Assembly: GCF_000876015.1 (NCBI RefSeq)
Contig: NZ_BBQM01000007.1
Coordinates: forward strand, 149,773-213,772
From: Cupriavidus basilensis
GTDB taxonomy: Bacteria; Pseudomonadota; Gammaproteobacteria; Burkholderiales; Burkholderiaceae
Direction of reading: 5' to 3'
Length of the DNA: 64,000 nucleotides
Shown piece by piece: positions 16,580 through 25,665 of the stretch (the first letter of the stretch is position 1; each line of letters opens with the position of its first letter). The notes beneath the pieces are model-generated. The model worked only from the letters and a program-made list of their open reading frames with translations, was not told the DNA's origin and searched no databases. A program made the translations under genes and the position numbers.

Positions 16580-18316
16580 ATGTTGTCCGCTGTCCCGCCC
16601 GTTTCCGGCCGTCCGCCGGCCCGCCGCCCGCATTGCCTCGTCCTGGCCATCCTGGCCGTCTGGGGTCTCGACGCGTGCGCGCAGGCGCCCGCCGGCACGG
16701 AGCTGGTCCCGCCGGCGGTGCAGGCCGCGCCGCACGCGGTGGCGCAGCCTGCGCAGCAGGCGGGCGACGATCCGCTCGGCGCGCTGATCTCGGGCACGCA
16801 GGACGCAGGCCGCGCCGCCGCGTCCACGGCACCCGAGGCGCCACCCCAAGCGGCGCCCGAGGCCACACCCCAGGCCGTGCCCGAGGCGGCACAGGCCCAG
16901 GCGGCGCCCGACGCGCCCGCGCCCGAAGCCTACGTCATGCCGCCACCGCCCGCGCCCGCCACCTGGGTCAACGCCGGGCTGGCCGACGACGGCAGCGAGC
17001 TGGCCGGCCCGCCCGATCCCGAATACCCGCTCGAGCCCTACGTCGCCCCGCCGCCGCCGGTGGTGCTGTTTCCCGCGCGCCTGGGCCAGTTCGTGGCGAA
17101 CGCGCCGCCGCTGCCGGCCAGCGACGCCCCCGAGGCGCCCGCCGCCGAAGGTTTCTCGCTCACCTCGCAACTGCCGCCCGACGATCCCGCCGGGGACCAG
17201 ATCCTGCGCCTCGGCTACAGCGGGCGTGCCGCCTACGACGACCGCACCCTCGCCGCGCAGGCCTGCCCCGGCGGCGGCACGCTGTCCGCCGGCCTCTCCG
17301 GCGTGGCCTGCCGCAGCAGCGGCGAGGTCAAGGTCAAGGAATCGCTGTTCTCGCTCGACGGCGGCACGCAGGTGCAACTGGTGGCGCAGGCCAAGGGCAC
17401 GGACGCCACCTCGGTCAACGGCCGCCCCGCTGCCGTCGACCAATACGCGCTGCTGCCGCAGTTCTACACCGCCGTGAGCGGCCTGCCGGTGCTCGACGGC
17501 GCCACCATGTGGGCCGGCCGGCGCGAGGATTCGTCCTTCCTGATGTCGTCCGGCCTGCTGCCGCCGAACTCGCCGGCCATGCGCGTCGGCGTGGACAATG
17601 CGCGCTTCGGCGACATCGCGCTCAACTACCAGTACACCGCGCGCAACGATCTCAACGGCGCCAACCTGCCGAGCTACCACTCGCTGCGCACCGCGCCCAT
17701 CTCGACCAACGACAAAGGCTCGGTGCAACTGGGCTACACGCGCGTGGAGGCCGAGCCGCTGATCCAGCAGACCGGCAGCGCGTGGTGGGTCTCCGCGATG
17801 CACGAGCAAAAAGGCGTGCTGGCCGGCACCAACCGCCTGGGCATGCAGTTCGGCGAAGGCAGCCGCAACGCGCTGACCGGCTACACCGGCATGGGGCCGT
17901 CGCTGTCGCGCGTGCGCGTGGCCGAATCGATGGAATGGAAGCGGGCCTCCGGCCTGGGCCTGGCCGGCTCGGTCGAATCGAGCATGCAGTTCGACCGCTC
18001 GCCGGTCGGCACGCTGCAATGGACCACCACGCGCGTGCGCCCGGCCTATATCGCCAGCGACCAGTTCAAGCTCACCTTCGAAGTCGCGCGCGACCAGATC
18101 ACCTCCGGCTTCGGCACCAGCGGCCAGCGCACCGCGGTGACGGTGGCGCCGACCTTCACGCTCGGCAAGGCCGCGGGCAACGCCAACCTGCGCGCCTTCT
18201 ACACCTACAGCCGCGCCACCGACGTGGACGGCATCGCCTTCACCGCGCCGGCCGATACCTGGGCGTCGCAGAATTCGGGCTCGATCTTCGGCGTGCAGCT
18301 GAATCGGCGCTGGTAG
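16580..18316 (+). CDS. LamB-like outer-membrane porin with Ala/Pro-rich N-terminal region
   Basis: A 578-residue protein. A signal peptide (hydrophobic CLVLAILAVWGL) is followed by about 150 residues rich in Ala, Pro and Gln (repeats like APEATPQAVPEAAQ). The C-terminal 370 residues look like a maltoporin-type beta barrel: alternating hydrophobic/polar strands, LRLGYSGRAAYDD at the barrel start, MWAGRRED resembling the LamB WAGRRYY motif, and an aromatic C-terminal residue (QLNRRW) expected for outer-membrane insertion. LamB porins form trimeric sugar channels. The substrate here is unknown. It is divergent from the TRAP binding protein, so shared regulation for nutrient uptake is possible. 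Confidence 0.72.
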   Translation: MLSAVPPVSGRPPARRPHCLVLAILAVWGLDACAQAPAGTELVPPAVQAAPHAVAQPAQQAGDDPLGALISGTQDAGRAAASTAPEAPPQAAPEATPQAVPEAAQAQAAPDAPAPEAYVMPPPPAPATWVNAGLADDGSELAGPPDPEYPLEPYVAPPPPVVLFPARLGQFVANAPPLPASDAPEAPAAEGFSLTSQLPPDDPAGDQILRLGYSGRAAYDDRTLAAQACPGGGTLSAGLSGVACRSSGEVKVKESLFSLDGGTQVQLVAQAKGTDATSVNGRPAAVDQYALLPQFYTAVSGLPVLDGATMWAGRREDSSFLMSSGLLPPNSPAMRVGVDNARFGDIALNYQYTARNDLNGANLPSYHSLRTAPISTNDKGSVQLGYTRVEAEPLIQQTGSAWWVSAMHEQKGVLAGTNRLGMQFGEGSRNALTGYTGMGPSLSRVRVAESMEWKRASGLGLAGSVESSMQFDRSPVGTLQWTTTRVRPAYIASDQFKLTFEVARDQITSGFGTSGQRTAVTVAPTFTLGKAAGNANLRAFYTYSRATDVDGIAFTAPADTWASQNSGSIFGVQLNRRW

Positions 18317-18550
18317 GCGCCGAGGTGGTTTGCGGCGATGCTCGCGACGCGCGCAGGTGCATCCCGGGCAGATTCGGCATGCGGATTTCGGGGGAATTTC
18401 AGGCAATGCCGATAATCGCGGGCGCGACGGCATGAAAGACGAGGGCGAATCCCTTGAAGAGTAGGCGGTGAACGCGGCCGGCGCAAGGCAGGCGAAGCGG
18501 CCGGGCCCGTTCCCGCGCCAGCGGCCGGGCGCGCGGGGCCGCACGCGCCG

Positions 18551-19834
18551 CTATCCGACCTCGACCCTGTTCCTGCCCGTTTCCTTGGCCTTGTACAGCG
18601 CCAGGTCGGCGCGCTTGAGGATGGCCTGGGCATCGCGCTCGCCGGGTTTGCGCGACGCCACGCCGATGCTGACGGTAAACGGGATCGGGATGCCGATGCG
18701 CCAGTTGTGCGTGAAGTCCTGCTGCTCGAACGTCGATTTCAGCGCTTCCGCGGCCGCCCTCGCCTGTTCGGCGTCCAGCCCCGGCAACGCGGCCACGAAC
18801 TCCTCGCCGCCCCATCTGGCGAACACGTCGACCTTCCGGCTGGACCCCATGCCCACCTTGGCCACGATGCGCAGGACCTCGTCGCCGACGTCGTGTCCGT
18901 AGGCGTCGTTGATCTTCTTGAAGAAATCCACGTCGAGCATGAACACCGCGAGGTCTTCCTCCGTGTCCAGGATATTGGTGACGACATCGAGGAATTCACG
19001 GCGATTGGGCAGGCCCGTGAGCTCGTCCGTCACGGCCTGCTTCTGCAGCAGGTCGATCAGGCGGACGCGGTCGGTGATGTCGCGGATCACCGCGGTGAAT
19101 TCGATCAGCCCTTCGACGTTGATCTTCGAGATCGCGATTTCCACCGGCAGCATCGAGCCGTCGCGGTGCAGCCCGTAGACGCGGTTGCGCTCGTCCATCT
19201 GCCGCGAGCGCACCGGGGAGCGCGCGAACTGCTGCACGTATTGCGCATGGTGCGTCCGGTATTTGTCCGGCAGCAGGCACTCGATGGGCTGGCCGACCAT
19301 CTCGGCCGACGAATAGCCGAACAGGTTCTCGGCGGCCCGGTTGAACAGCGTGATGTTGTGCTGCTGGTCGATCGTGATGATCGCGTCGTAGGCCGCGTCG
19401 ACGACCGAACGGAAGCGCGACGTCGTCGCCTCCAGGTCGCGCGTGAGCTGCATGCGCGAGGTGATGTCCAGCCCGGTGACGAGGATCTCCAGCACGGTGG
19501 CGCCGCCGTTGGCATGGCGGAACGGCTTGAGCGACAGCCGCCACCAGTGGGTTCCGTCGCGCAGGTCGTAGGCCTGCTCCAGCTCCTGCGCGATGCCCGA
19601 GGTGAAGCACTCCTGCAGCTTCTGGCGAAACTCGTGCCGGGCGTAGTTCGGGATCAGGGTATCGAACGGGACCGGGAACGCCCGCATGCCCACGCGCTTG
19701 CCGCCCGTCATCTGGATGAAGCCGTCGTTGCAGGCCGGCACCATCAGCCGCCCCGACTCGTCGTGGCCGATGACCGCCACGCTGGCGGCGATGCCGTCGA
19801 CGAATTCCTGGATCGTGTTGCACGAGTCAGCCAT
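18551..19834 (-). CDS. PAS-PAS-GGDEF diguanylate cyclase
   Basis: A 427-residue cytoplasmic enzyme predicted to make cyclic-di-GMP from two GTP. A PAS-like domain spans about residues 10-130, with the PAC-like tail ending GLDITSRMQL. A second PAS spans about 137-258 (SVVDAAYDAIITIDQ, NLFGYSSAEMVGQ). The GGDEF domain covers 265-427 (TDELTGLPNRREF). The active-site motif reads GGEEF (342-346), which is catalytically competent. An inhibitory-site RxxD (RKVD, 333-336) lies five residues upstream, so product inhibition is expected. Start MADSCNTIQE at 19834 is chosen; the open frame upstream to 20155 is unlike PAS domains. No membrane segment is present. Confidence 0.93.
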   Translation of the reverse strand: MADSCNTIQEFVDGIAASVAVIGHDESGRLMVPACNDGFIQMTGGKRVGMRAFPVPFDTLIPNYARHEFRQKLQECFTSGIAQELEQAYDLRDGTHWWRLSLKPFRHANGGATVLEILVTGLDITSRMQLTRDLEATTSRFRSVVDAAYDAIITIDQQHNITLFNRAAENLFGYSSAEMVGQPIECLLPDKYRTHHAQYVQQFARSPVRSRQMDERNRVYGLHRDGSMLPVEIAISKINVEGLIEFTAVIRDITDRVRLIDLLQKQAVTDELTGLPNRREFLDVVTNILDTEEDLAVFMLDVDFFKKINDAYGHDVGDEVLRIVAKVGMGSSRKVDVFARWGGEEFVAALPGLDAEQARAAAEALKSTFEQQDFTHNWRIGIPIPFTVSIGVASRKPGERDAQAILKRADLALYKAKETGRNRVEVG

Positions 19835-20180
19835 CTTGTCCCCCGCTGGAAATGCCGCGCCGTTGTCACGTCCCTGACGCCCGCAACGCCCCGCAATGTG
19901 CCGGATTCCCCGGATGGTAGTGCAGTTAGCTGGCGATGGCGCGCGTCTGACGGAGAATGCCACGGCTACGGGATGCGTATGGCGGTATTTTGGAGGGGAG
20001 GGAAAGCGGTGGGCGGCGCGCCAGGGCGCTGGAAGATGGTGCCCCAAACGAGGCCCAAACGAAAAACGGAGACCGAAGTCTCCGTTTTCTTTCAAATCTG
20101 GTGGGGTGGCCGTGTCCTGATGTAGCTCCGCTGCGAGTTCGGCGCAGAAAGCCACGGCATGCCTACCGGTTGGTGGCGGG
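19835..20180. other. spacer between diguanylate cyclase and RhuM gene
   Basis: No gene seen. It must hold the promoter of the minus-strand diguanylate cyclase. It also holds the hairpin terminator at 20061-20088 and an 8-bp TCTGGTGG at 20097-20104 that matches the tRNA-Phe 3' end. Confidence 0.5.
20061..20088 (-). terminator. intrinsic terminator with UUCG tetraloop
   Basis: On the minus strand, AAAACGGAGAC-TTCG-GTCTCCGTTTT forms an 11-bp stem with a UUCG loop followed by T residues. It lies 93 bp after the RhuM-Fic stop and is the likely end of that transcript. Confidence 0.75.
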
Positions 20181-21185
20181 TCATTCCTTGAGCAGCACGA
20201 GATGCTCGATCAGCCGCACCATCAGATCCTTCTGCGCGGGCAGGCTTTCGGCCACCAGCAGCGCGAGGGCGACCAGCGTATTGTCGTTGATGAGCAGATC
20301 GACCGATCGCGCCAGCAAGTGCTGGTTCAGGCGTAAATACCACAGGAACAGGAAAGCGCCGGTGCGCTTGTTGCCATCAGCCAGAGGATGGTTCTTGATG
20401 ACGAAATACAGCAGGTGGGCTGCCCGGCTGGCCACGTTGGGATAGAACAGTTCTTCGCCGAAGCCTTGTTCGATGGTGGCGATGCTCGATGCCAGGCCGC
20501 CGCCGCGCACCTGGCCGAATAGCTCGGTGGCCTCGCCTTTGGCGATCAGCTCGGCGCGCAACCGGGCGATGGCAGCCAGCACCTCATTCAGCGCCAGCGC
20601 CCGCATCCCGTCTTGCCGGCCGGTCAGTTCGCCCAGGCTTTGCTCGTCGTAGCCTTGCAGCAGGCTCCAACTGCGGGCGTATTCCTGGATGACGCCCAGT
20701 ACGGCCTGGCCGTCTCCCGTAACCAATTGCTGGTTGGCCAGCGTTCGCGACAGCAGATCGACCGCCTGCCCGAATTCGATGCCGCGTTCCTGCAAGCGGC
20801 GCTGGTTCAGGGTGTAGCCATCGACCAAATGCTGCTTGAGGGTGCGCGTGGCCCACTGGCGGAACTGCGTCGCGCGCGCCGAACTGACCCGGTAGCCGAC
20901 CGAGATAACGACATCCAGGTTGTAATGTTTCAGGTGGCGACGCACCCGCCGCGCGCCCTCCTCCTGAACTACCGAGAATTCCTCGGTAGTTGCCGATTCG
21001 GCCAATTCCGCCTCGGCATAGACGTTTTTCAGATGCAGGCTGACGTTGTCGGTCGAGGTGTCGAACAGCGCCGCCATCTGCCGTTGCGTCAGCCATACCG
21101 TGTCCTCGTCCAGCGACACGTTCAACTGGATCTGGCCATCGGCGGACTGGTAGAGGGCGACTTGGGATTGCGGCATGAGGGACAT
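20181..21185 (-). CDS. RhuM-family protein with C-terminal Fic/Doc domain
   Basis: A 334-residue protein. Residues about 8-110 match the RhuM N-terminal domain (TVWLTQRQMAALFDTSTDNVSLHLKN, VISVGYRVSSARATQFR). The C-terminal third is a Fic/Doc fold with motif HPLADGNKRTG at 266-276. That resembles the Doc form, with Lys where Fic AMP-transferases have Gly. Doc phosphorylates EF-Tu, whereas Fic enzymes AMPylate targets, so either activity is possible here. RhuM was first named in Salmonella islands. No separate antitoxin gene is next to it. It lies immediately 3' of tRNA-Phe, a common island insertion site. Start 21185 has GGGAGA upstream; 21176 is an alternative. Confidence 0.88.
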   Translation of the reverse strand: MSLMPQSQVALYQSADGQIQLNVSLDEDTVWLTQRQMAALFDTSTDNVSLHLKNVYAEAELAESATTEEFSVVQEEGARRVRRHLKHYNLDVVISVGYRVSSARATQFRQWATRTLKQHLVDGYTLNQRRLQERGIEFGQAVDLLSRTLANQQLVTGDGQAVLGVIQEYARSWSLLQGYDEQSLGELTGRQDGMRALALNEVLAAIARLRAELIAKGEATELFGQVRGGGLASSIATIEQGFGEELFYPNVASRAAHLLYFVIKNHPLADGNKRTGAFLFLWYLRLNQHLLARSVDLLINDNTLVALALLVAESLPAQKDLMVRLIEHLVLLKE

Positions 21186-21340
21186 CTTACCGTCTCCCCC
21201 GCGCGCCCGAGCCAGGTGGTGCGGTTGCGCCATCGCGTGCCATCCTCAATATTCAGAATGGTTGGGGGCAAGGAAACGTGGGATGTAGCGGGACGAGCGG
21301 ACCGTCATGCGTGCGGTTCTCGTTCAAGTCCCTGAGGCAC

Positions 21341-21372
21341 AAATGAAAATGCCCAGCGCAAGGGCTGGGCAT
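21341..21372 (-). terminator. terminator of tRNA-Phe
   Basis: ATGCCCAGC/GCTGGGCAT (9-bp stem, 6-nt loop) followed on the minus strand by TTTTCATTT. It begins 9 bp after the tRNA CCA end. Confidence 0.7.
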
Positions 21373-21380
21373 CGAATCTC

Positions 21381-21456
21381 TGGTGGCCTGGGACGGAATC
21401 GAACCGCCGACACAAGGATTTTCAATCCTCTGCTCTACCGACTGAGCTACCGGGCC
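21381..21456 (-). tRNA. tRNA-Phe (anticodon GAA)
   Basis: The 76-nt minus-strand sequence starts GGCCCGGTAGCTCAG and ends GTCCCAGGCCACCA, with CCA encoded. The anticodon arm reads AGGATTGAAAATCCT, giving anticodon GAA for phenylalanine. The D-arm (GCTCAGTCGGTAGAGC), the T-arm (GGCGGTTCGATTCCGTC) and the acceptor stem all pair. The accessory RhuM-Fic gene lies directly downstream of its 3' end. Confidence 0.97.
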
Positions 21457-21515
21457 AAAGAAGCGAAATAATAGCAGCGCTTTTTGACCCGGTCAAGCGC
21501 CGCCGGCAAAATTCC

Positions 21516-22223
21516 TCACTGCTCCGCGGGCTCGGGTTTGTTGCGGCCCAGCTCCACGCCGAGCTGCTTGAGCTTGCGGTAGAGGTGGGTACGCTCGAGG
21601 CCGGTTTTCTCGGCCACGCGCGTCATGCTGCCGTGTTCGCGCACCAGGTGGTATTCGAAGTAGGCGCGCTCGAACAGGTCGCGCGCCTCGCGCAGCGGCA
21701 TGTCGAACGAGAAGTGCATCTCGGCTTCGGGCAGGCGCTGCGGGCTGCCGTTGGCGGTCTCGGCGGCGGCTTCGGCGGCGGCCGGCGCGGCGGCCTCGCC
21801 GTTGCCCGCGGCCGGCAGCGCGGCGCCGGTCGCGGCGGCGCCCGCGCGCGGGCGCTCGATGCCGCGCGCCAGGCCCTGCTCGACCGCTGACAGCAGTTTT
21901 TGCAGGGCGATCGGTTTCTCGAGGAAATTGAGCGCGCCGATCTTGGTCGCTTCCACCGCGGTATCGATGGTGGCGTGCCCCGACATCATGATGACGGGCA
22001 TGCAGAGCAGACCTTGCGCCGACCATTCCTTGAGCAGCGTGACGCCGTCGGTATCGGGCATCCAGATGTCAAGCAGCACCAGGTCGGGCGTATTGCCGGC
22101 ACGGTACTCGCGCGCCTTCTGCGCGTTTTCTGCCACTTCGACCACATGGCCTTCGTCGCTGAGGATTTCCGAGAGCAGCTCCCGGATACCCATTTCGTCG
22201 TCGACTACGAGGATGGTTGCCAT
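21516..22223 (-). CDS. NtrX-like response regulator without AAA+ domain
   Basis: A 235-residue protein starting MATILVVDDEMGIRE, with a strong ribosome site (GAGGGGA). The receiver domain (1-120) has phosphoacceptor D52 (LVLLDIWMPDTDG). A long Ala/Gly-rich linker (about 125-165) leads to a C-terminal Fis-type helix-turn-helix (about 185-227: FEYHLVREHGSMTRVAEKTGLERTHLYRKLKQLG). Classical NtrX has a central AAA+ sigma-54-activating domain, which is absent here, so it should act without sigma-54. It is the probable partner of the NtrY-like kinase 55 bp upstream. The tRNA-Phe gene follows. Confidence 0.9.
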   Translation of the reverse strand: MATILVVDDEMGIRELLSEILSDEGHVVEVAENAQKAREYRAGNTPDLVLLDIWMPDTDGVTLLKEWSAQGLLCMPVIMMSGHATIDTAVEATKIGALNFLEKPIALQKLLSAVEQGLARGIERPRAGAAATGAALPAAGNGEAAAPAAAEAAAETANGSPQRLPEAEMHFSFDMPLREARDLFERAYFEYHLVREHGSMTRVAEKTGLERTHLYRKLKQLGVELGRNKPEPAEQ

Positions 22224-22278
22224 ACTTCCCCTCTTGACCCCACCGCGGCTCACCGGGTTCGGGGCCGCTACATTGTGA

Positions 22279-24768
22279 CTATGCCAGTTTAACGAACAGG
22301 ATGGAGATCTGCGCCCCGATGAGCTCGGTGCCCTCCATGCGATTGCGCAGTTCGATGCGGGCGCCGTGTTCGTCAATGATCTTCTTCACCATCGCGAGCC
22401 CCAGGCCGGTCCCCTTGGCCTTGGTGGTCACGTAGGGTTCGAACGCGCGGCTGAGGATGCGCGGGGCGAAACCGGGACCGTTATCCGCAATGGTGAGCTT
22501 GACGGCCTGCCGGTCTTCGCCGGCAGAATCTTTGTATTCTACAGTCTCGGTGTGCAGAGCGATACGGGGCGCCGGACGGGCCGCCGCGACGTTGTCCGCG
22601 ACCGCATCCTGCGCATTCTGCAGCAGGTTGTGGATCACCTGGCGCAACTGCGTCGGGTCGCCCTTGATCTCGGGCAGGCCCGCCGCCAGCGACGGATGAA
22701 TCACGGCATGCTCGTGCACGCCGGCGTCGTCGATGCCGTACAGATGCAGCACCTCGGCCACCAGCGCGTTGAGCTGCAGTGACTGCAACATCGCCGGCGG
22801 CGTGCGCGCGTAGTCGCGGAAGTCGTCGACCATGCGCTTCATCGCCGCTACCTGGTTAACGATCGTAGTGGCCCCGCGCTTTAGCACATCCGCGTCCGGA
22901 CCCTCCAATTTAGGCGAGAGCTTCATCTGCAGGCGCTCGGCCGAGAGCTGGATCGGCGTGAGCGGGTTCTTGATCTCGTGCGCGAGGCGCCGCGCCACTT
23001 CGCCCCACGCCACCGAGCGTTGAGCCGAAATCACATCGGAGATGTCGTCGAACACCACCACGTAGCCGGGCTCGTCGCGCTCGCTGCGCTCGCCGCTGCC
23101 GCCGCCGGGCAGGCGCGCGCCGCGCACCAGCAGCGTGAGGGCCTGTTCCTCGTCGCTCTGCGGCAGCTCGATCTGCTTCTGCCAGTGCTGCGAGCCGCCC
23201 AGCATCTCGCTGGTGCTCTGCTCGGAAAAGGCCTGCCGCACGATGTCGCCGAAGGCGCCCAGCACCGGGATGGCCTCGATGGGCTGGCCCAGCGCGCCGC
23301 CGAACGGCTGGCGGAAGATGCGCTCGGCGCCGGGGTTGGCGGTGATGAGCACGAAGCGGCGGTCGAACACGAACACGCCGGCGGTGAGATTCTGCAGCAC
23401 GCTTTCCAGGTAGGCGGTGGATTTCTCCAGCGCGCTGCGGTTCTGCTCCACCGCGATGCGCGCCTCGGACAGCTGGCGCGTCATCATGTTGAACTGCTGC
23501 GTGAGCATGCCGAGCTCGTCGCGGCTCTTGAGCTCGCGCTTGGGCGAGAGGTCGCCCTCGGCGACTTCCTTGGTTCCCTGCAGCAGCATCAGCAGCGGCC
23601 GCGCGAGCTGGCCGCCGAGCAGCAGCGCCAGCATCACGGCGATGAACACGGCGAGGAACAGCGTGAGCGTGAGCGTGCCGATGTACATCTTGCGCAGGCC
23701 GGTGCGGCCGAGCGCCTTTTCCTGGTACTCCTGGTACGCGCGCTGGACTTCGTCGGCATTGCGCGCGAGCGCCGCCGGCACCGGGTGCACGACCTGCAGG
23801 TAGCGCTCCTCGCGCACGCTTTCCCCGACCAGTCCGAAGCCGGACGAGGCGGCGTCCTCGGGGCGGCGCTCGATGGACAGGCCCGAGCCCGCCCAGCGGC
23901 TCACCGCGGCCGGCGGCGCCTTCGCCGCGGGCCGGCTGGCGGCGCCGGCGGCCTCGGCGCCGGGGGGATGCTGCGCGCTGTCCTGCGCGGCCGGCGCGGG
24001 GCCGAGCGGCACGATCACGCGCAGGCGGTACAGGTGGCTGACGTCGGTGCGCTCGGGCTGGCGGCCGTCGACGGCCGGGTCGGTGCCGCCTTCCACCGCC
24101 GCGTAGCCGCCCGCCAGCCGCGCCTGCTCGGCCAGCACGCCCGAGGGCAGGTCCGGCACCAGCGATGCGTAGTTGCTCGAGGCGGTGGCGATCACGCGCC
24201 CGCTGCCGGTGAAGATGGCGGCTTCCTGCACGCCGTACTGCTCGCGCAGGCGGTTGAGCTGCAGCGAGGTGGCCACGCTCGATGAACTGGTGAGCTGGTC
24301 GGCCATCAGGCGCGCCTTGCCCTGCAGGTCGGACAGCGCGCTGTCGATGGTGGAGCGGCCGAGGTTGAGGCCGGCTTCGAGCGCGGTCTCCACGCGCACG
24401 TCGAACCACGACTCGATGCTGCGCGAGACGAACTGCAGCGACACCAGGTAGATCAGCACGCCGGGCAGCACGCCGACCACGCCGAAGAACACGGCGAGCT
24501 TGGTCATCAGGCGCGTGCCGAACTTGCCGCGCCGGTAGCGCAGCCACAGGGTCAGCGCCAGCGCTCCGATGATCAGCACCAGCAGCACGCCGATCACCAG
24601 GTTGATCTTGAACAGCAGCGTGAAGTAGCGGTCGAAGAATTCCGTGTTGGCCGAGGCGCCGGCCAGCAGCGCCACCAGCACCAGCGCGAGGAACACGATG
24701 ATGCCCGCCACCACGCGGTAGAGCACGCGCCGGAAGCGGCTGTCCCACAGGCTGGTGCTGGCGATCAT
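22279..24768 (-). CDS. NtrY-like sensor histidine kinase
   Basis: An 829-residue membrane kinase. Hydrophobic segments occur at about 18-38, 55-77 and 92-112. A large periplasmic region with an Ala-rich insert follows, then another TM (MYIGTLTLTLFLAVFIAVMLALLL), HAMP, PAS, HisKA and HATPase. The phosphoacceptor motif is RRLAHEIKNPLTPIQLSAER. ATP-binding motifs include LLQNAQDAV, IADNGPGFAP, FEPYVTTKAKGTGLGLAMVKK. NtrY-type kinases respond to nitrogen or redox state in other bacteria; the signal here is unknown. ATG 24768 overlaps the TGA of the DUF4390 gene (ATGA), which suggests translational coupling. Confidence 0.92.
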   Translation of the reverse strand: MIASTSLWDSRFRRVLYRVVAGIIVFLALVLVALLAGASANTEFFDRYFTLLFKINLVIGVLLVLIIGALALTLWLRYRRGKFGTRLMTKLAVFFGVVGVLPGVLIYLVSLQFVSRSIESWFDVRVETALEAGLNLGRSTIDSALSDLQGKARLMADQLTSSSSVATSLQLNRLREQYGVQEAAIFTGSGRVIATASSNYASLVPDLPSGVLAEQARLAGGYAAVEGGTDPAVDGRQPERTDVSHLYRLRVIVPLGPAPAAQDSAQHPPGAEAAGAASRPAAKAPPAAVSRWAGSGLSIERRPEDAASSGFGLVGESVREERYLQVVHPVPAALARNADEVQRAYQEYQEKALGRTGLRKMYIGTLTLTLFLAVFIAVMLALLLGGQLARPLLMLLQGTKEVAEGDLSPKRELKSRDELGMLTQQFNMMTRQLSEARIAVEQNRSALEKSTAYLESVLQNLTAGVFVFDRRFVLITANPGAERIFRQPFGGALGQPIEAIPVLGAFGDIVRQAFSEQSTSEMLGGSQHWQKQIELPQSDEEQALTLLVRGARLPGGGSGERSERDEPGYVVVFDDISDVISAQRSVAWGEVARRLAHEIKNPLTPIQLSAERLQMKLSPKLEGPDADVLKRGATTIVNQVAAMKRMVDDFRDYARTPPAMLQSLQLNALVAEVLHLYGIDDAGVHEHAVIHPSLAAGLPEIKGDPTQLRQVIHNLLQNAQDAVADNVAAARPAPRIALHTETVEYKDSAGEDRQAVKLTIADNGPGFAPRILSRAFEPYVTTKAKGTGLGLAMVKKIIDEHGARIELRNRMEGTELIGAQISILFVKLA

Positions 24769-25646
24769 GGCTGGCTCGCGGCCGGCTGCACCAGAGTGGT
24801 GGGCGAGAGCACGGTGGACACGGTCTGCGCGAACGGCACCGCGCGGGTCTCGCCGGCCACCGGCGCGGACGCGGCCGAGGCGGGCGCCGGCGCGGGCGGC
24901 GGCACCGGGACCGGCACCACCGGCACGACCGGTACCACCGGCGGCGCGGGTGGCGGCGATGGCGGGTACTCGGTCGGCACCGTGAAATTGAAGTGGCGCC
25001 ACTCGGAGGCGAGGTTCCACTCGCGCGTGTTGACCGCGTTGATCTGGAACGGCTTGGGCAACTGCGTCAGGTCCAGGCGCATGCGCGCCTCGGCCTGGTA
25101 GGTCTCGCCGGCCTTGACCATGCCGCGGTCGAACACGCGCCAGCCGCGCACGCGCTGGATGAACTGCAGCGCGCCTTTCAGGCGCGTGAACGGCAGTTGC
25201 AGCCCGCCGGTGGATACGCGGTACTGGCGCGTGAGCGGATGGTAGGACAGCCGCACGCTGCGGCTGGCGTTGACGGGCTTTTCGTCGAACCAGTACCAGC
25301 GCGGGCGCGTGAGCTGGAAGTCGACCACGAAATAGAGCGAGATGCCTTTGTTGAGCGCATCCTCGAGCGGCGGCGGCAGGTCGAAGTCGAAGCTGGCCGC
25401 GAGGTCGAAGCCGCCGTCCTGGTACTCGATGCGGGCTTCCGTCACCTCGATGACGTCGGCGCGCGCGGTGCCCGGCAGCGCGGCCAGCGCCAGCAGCGCG
25501 GCCAGCGCGAACATGGCGGCGAGCCACCACGATGCGAGCCAGGCGCGCGCGCCGCGCGCACCATGCCGGGGACCGCCTGCCGCCAGGCATACGCACGCAT
25601 TGTCGTCAGGGACGCGAAGGACGAACAAGCGAAGCGGATTCGGCAT
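24765..25646 (-). CDS. DUF4390 domain secreted protein
   Basis: A 293-residue protein with a long N-terminal leader ending near ALPGTARA-DVIEV, so probably exported. The conserved body (EVTEARIEYQDGGFDLAASFDFDLPP through REWNLASEWRHF) is DUF4390. The C-terminus is an unusual Pro/Val/Ala tail (PPAPPVVPVVPVVPVP). Function is unknown. The gene sits between rsmB and ntrY in many betaproteobacteria and overlaps ntrY by four bases, so it may be an accessory of the sensor. The start at 25646 lies 19 bp after the rsmB stop; the signal peptide would then be long, so a shorter start cannot be excluded. Confidence 0.85.
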   Translation of the reverse strand: MPNPLRLFVLRVPDDNACVCLAAGGPRHGARGARAWLASWWLAAMFALAALLALAALPGTARADVIEVTEARIEYQDGGFDLAASFDFDLPPPLEDALNKGISLYFVVDFQLTRPRWYWFDEKPVNASRSVRLSYHPLTRQYRVSTGGLQLPFTRLKGALQFIQRVRGWRVFDRGMVKAGETYQAEARMRLDLTQLPKPFQINAVNTREWNLASEWRHFNFTVPTEYPPSPPPAPPVVPVVPVVPVPVPPPAPAPASAASAPVAGETRAVPFAQTVSTVLSPTTLVQPAASQP

Positions 25647-25665
25647 TGGCAGCGGTCGGGAGCGG

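Noticed and set aside
21310..21335. T-arm-like sequence CGTTCAAGTCCCTG beside tRNA-Phe, considered as a tRNA fragment
   Set aside because: The flanking bases do not pair into a T-stem or acceptor stem.
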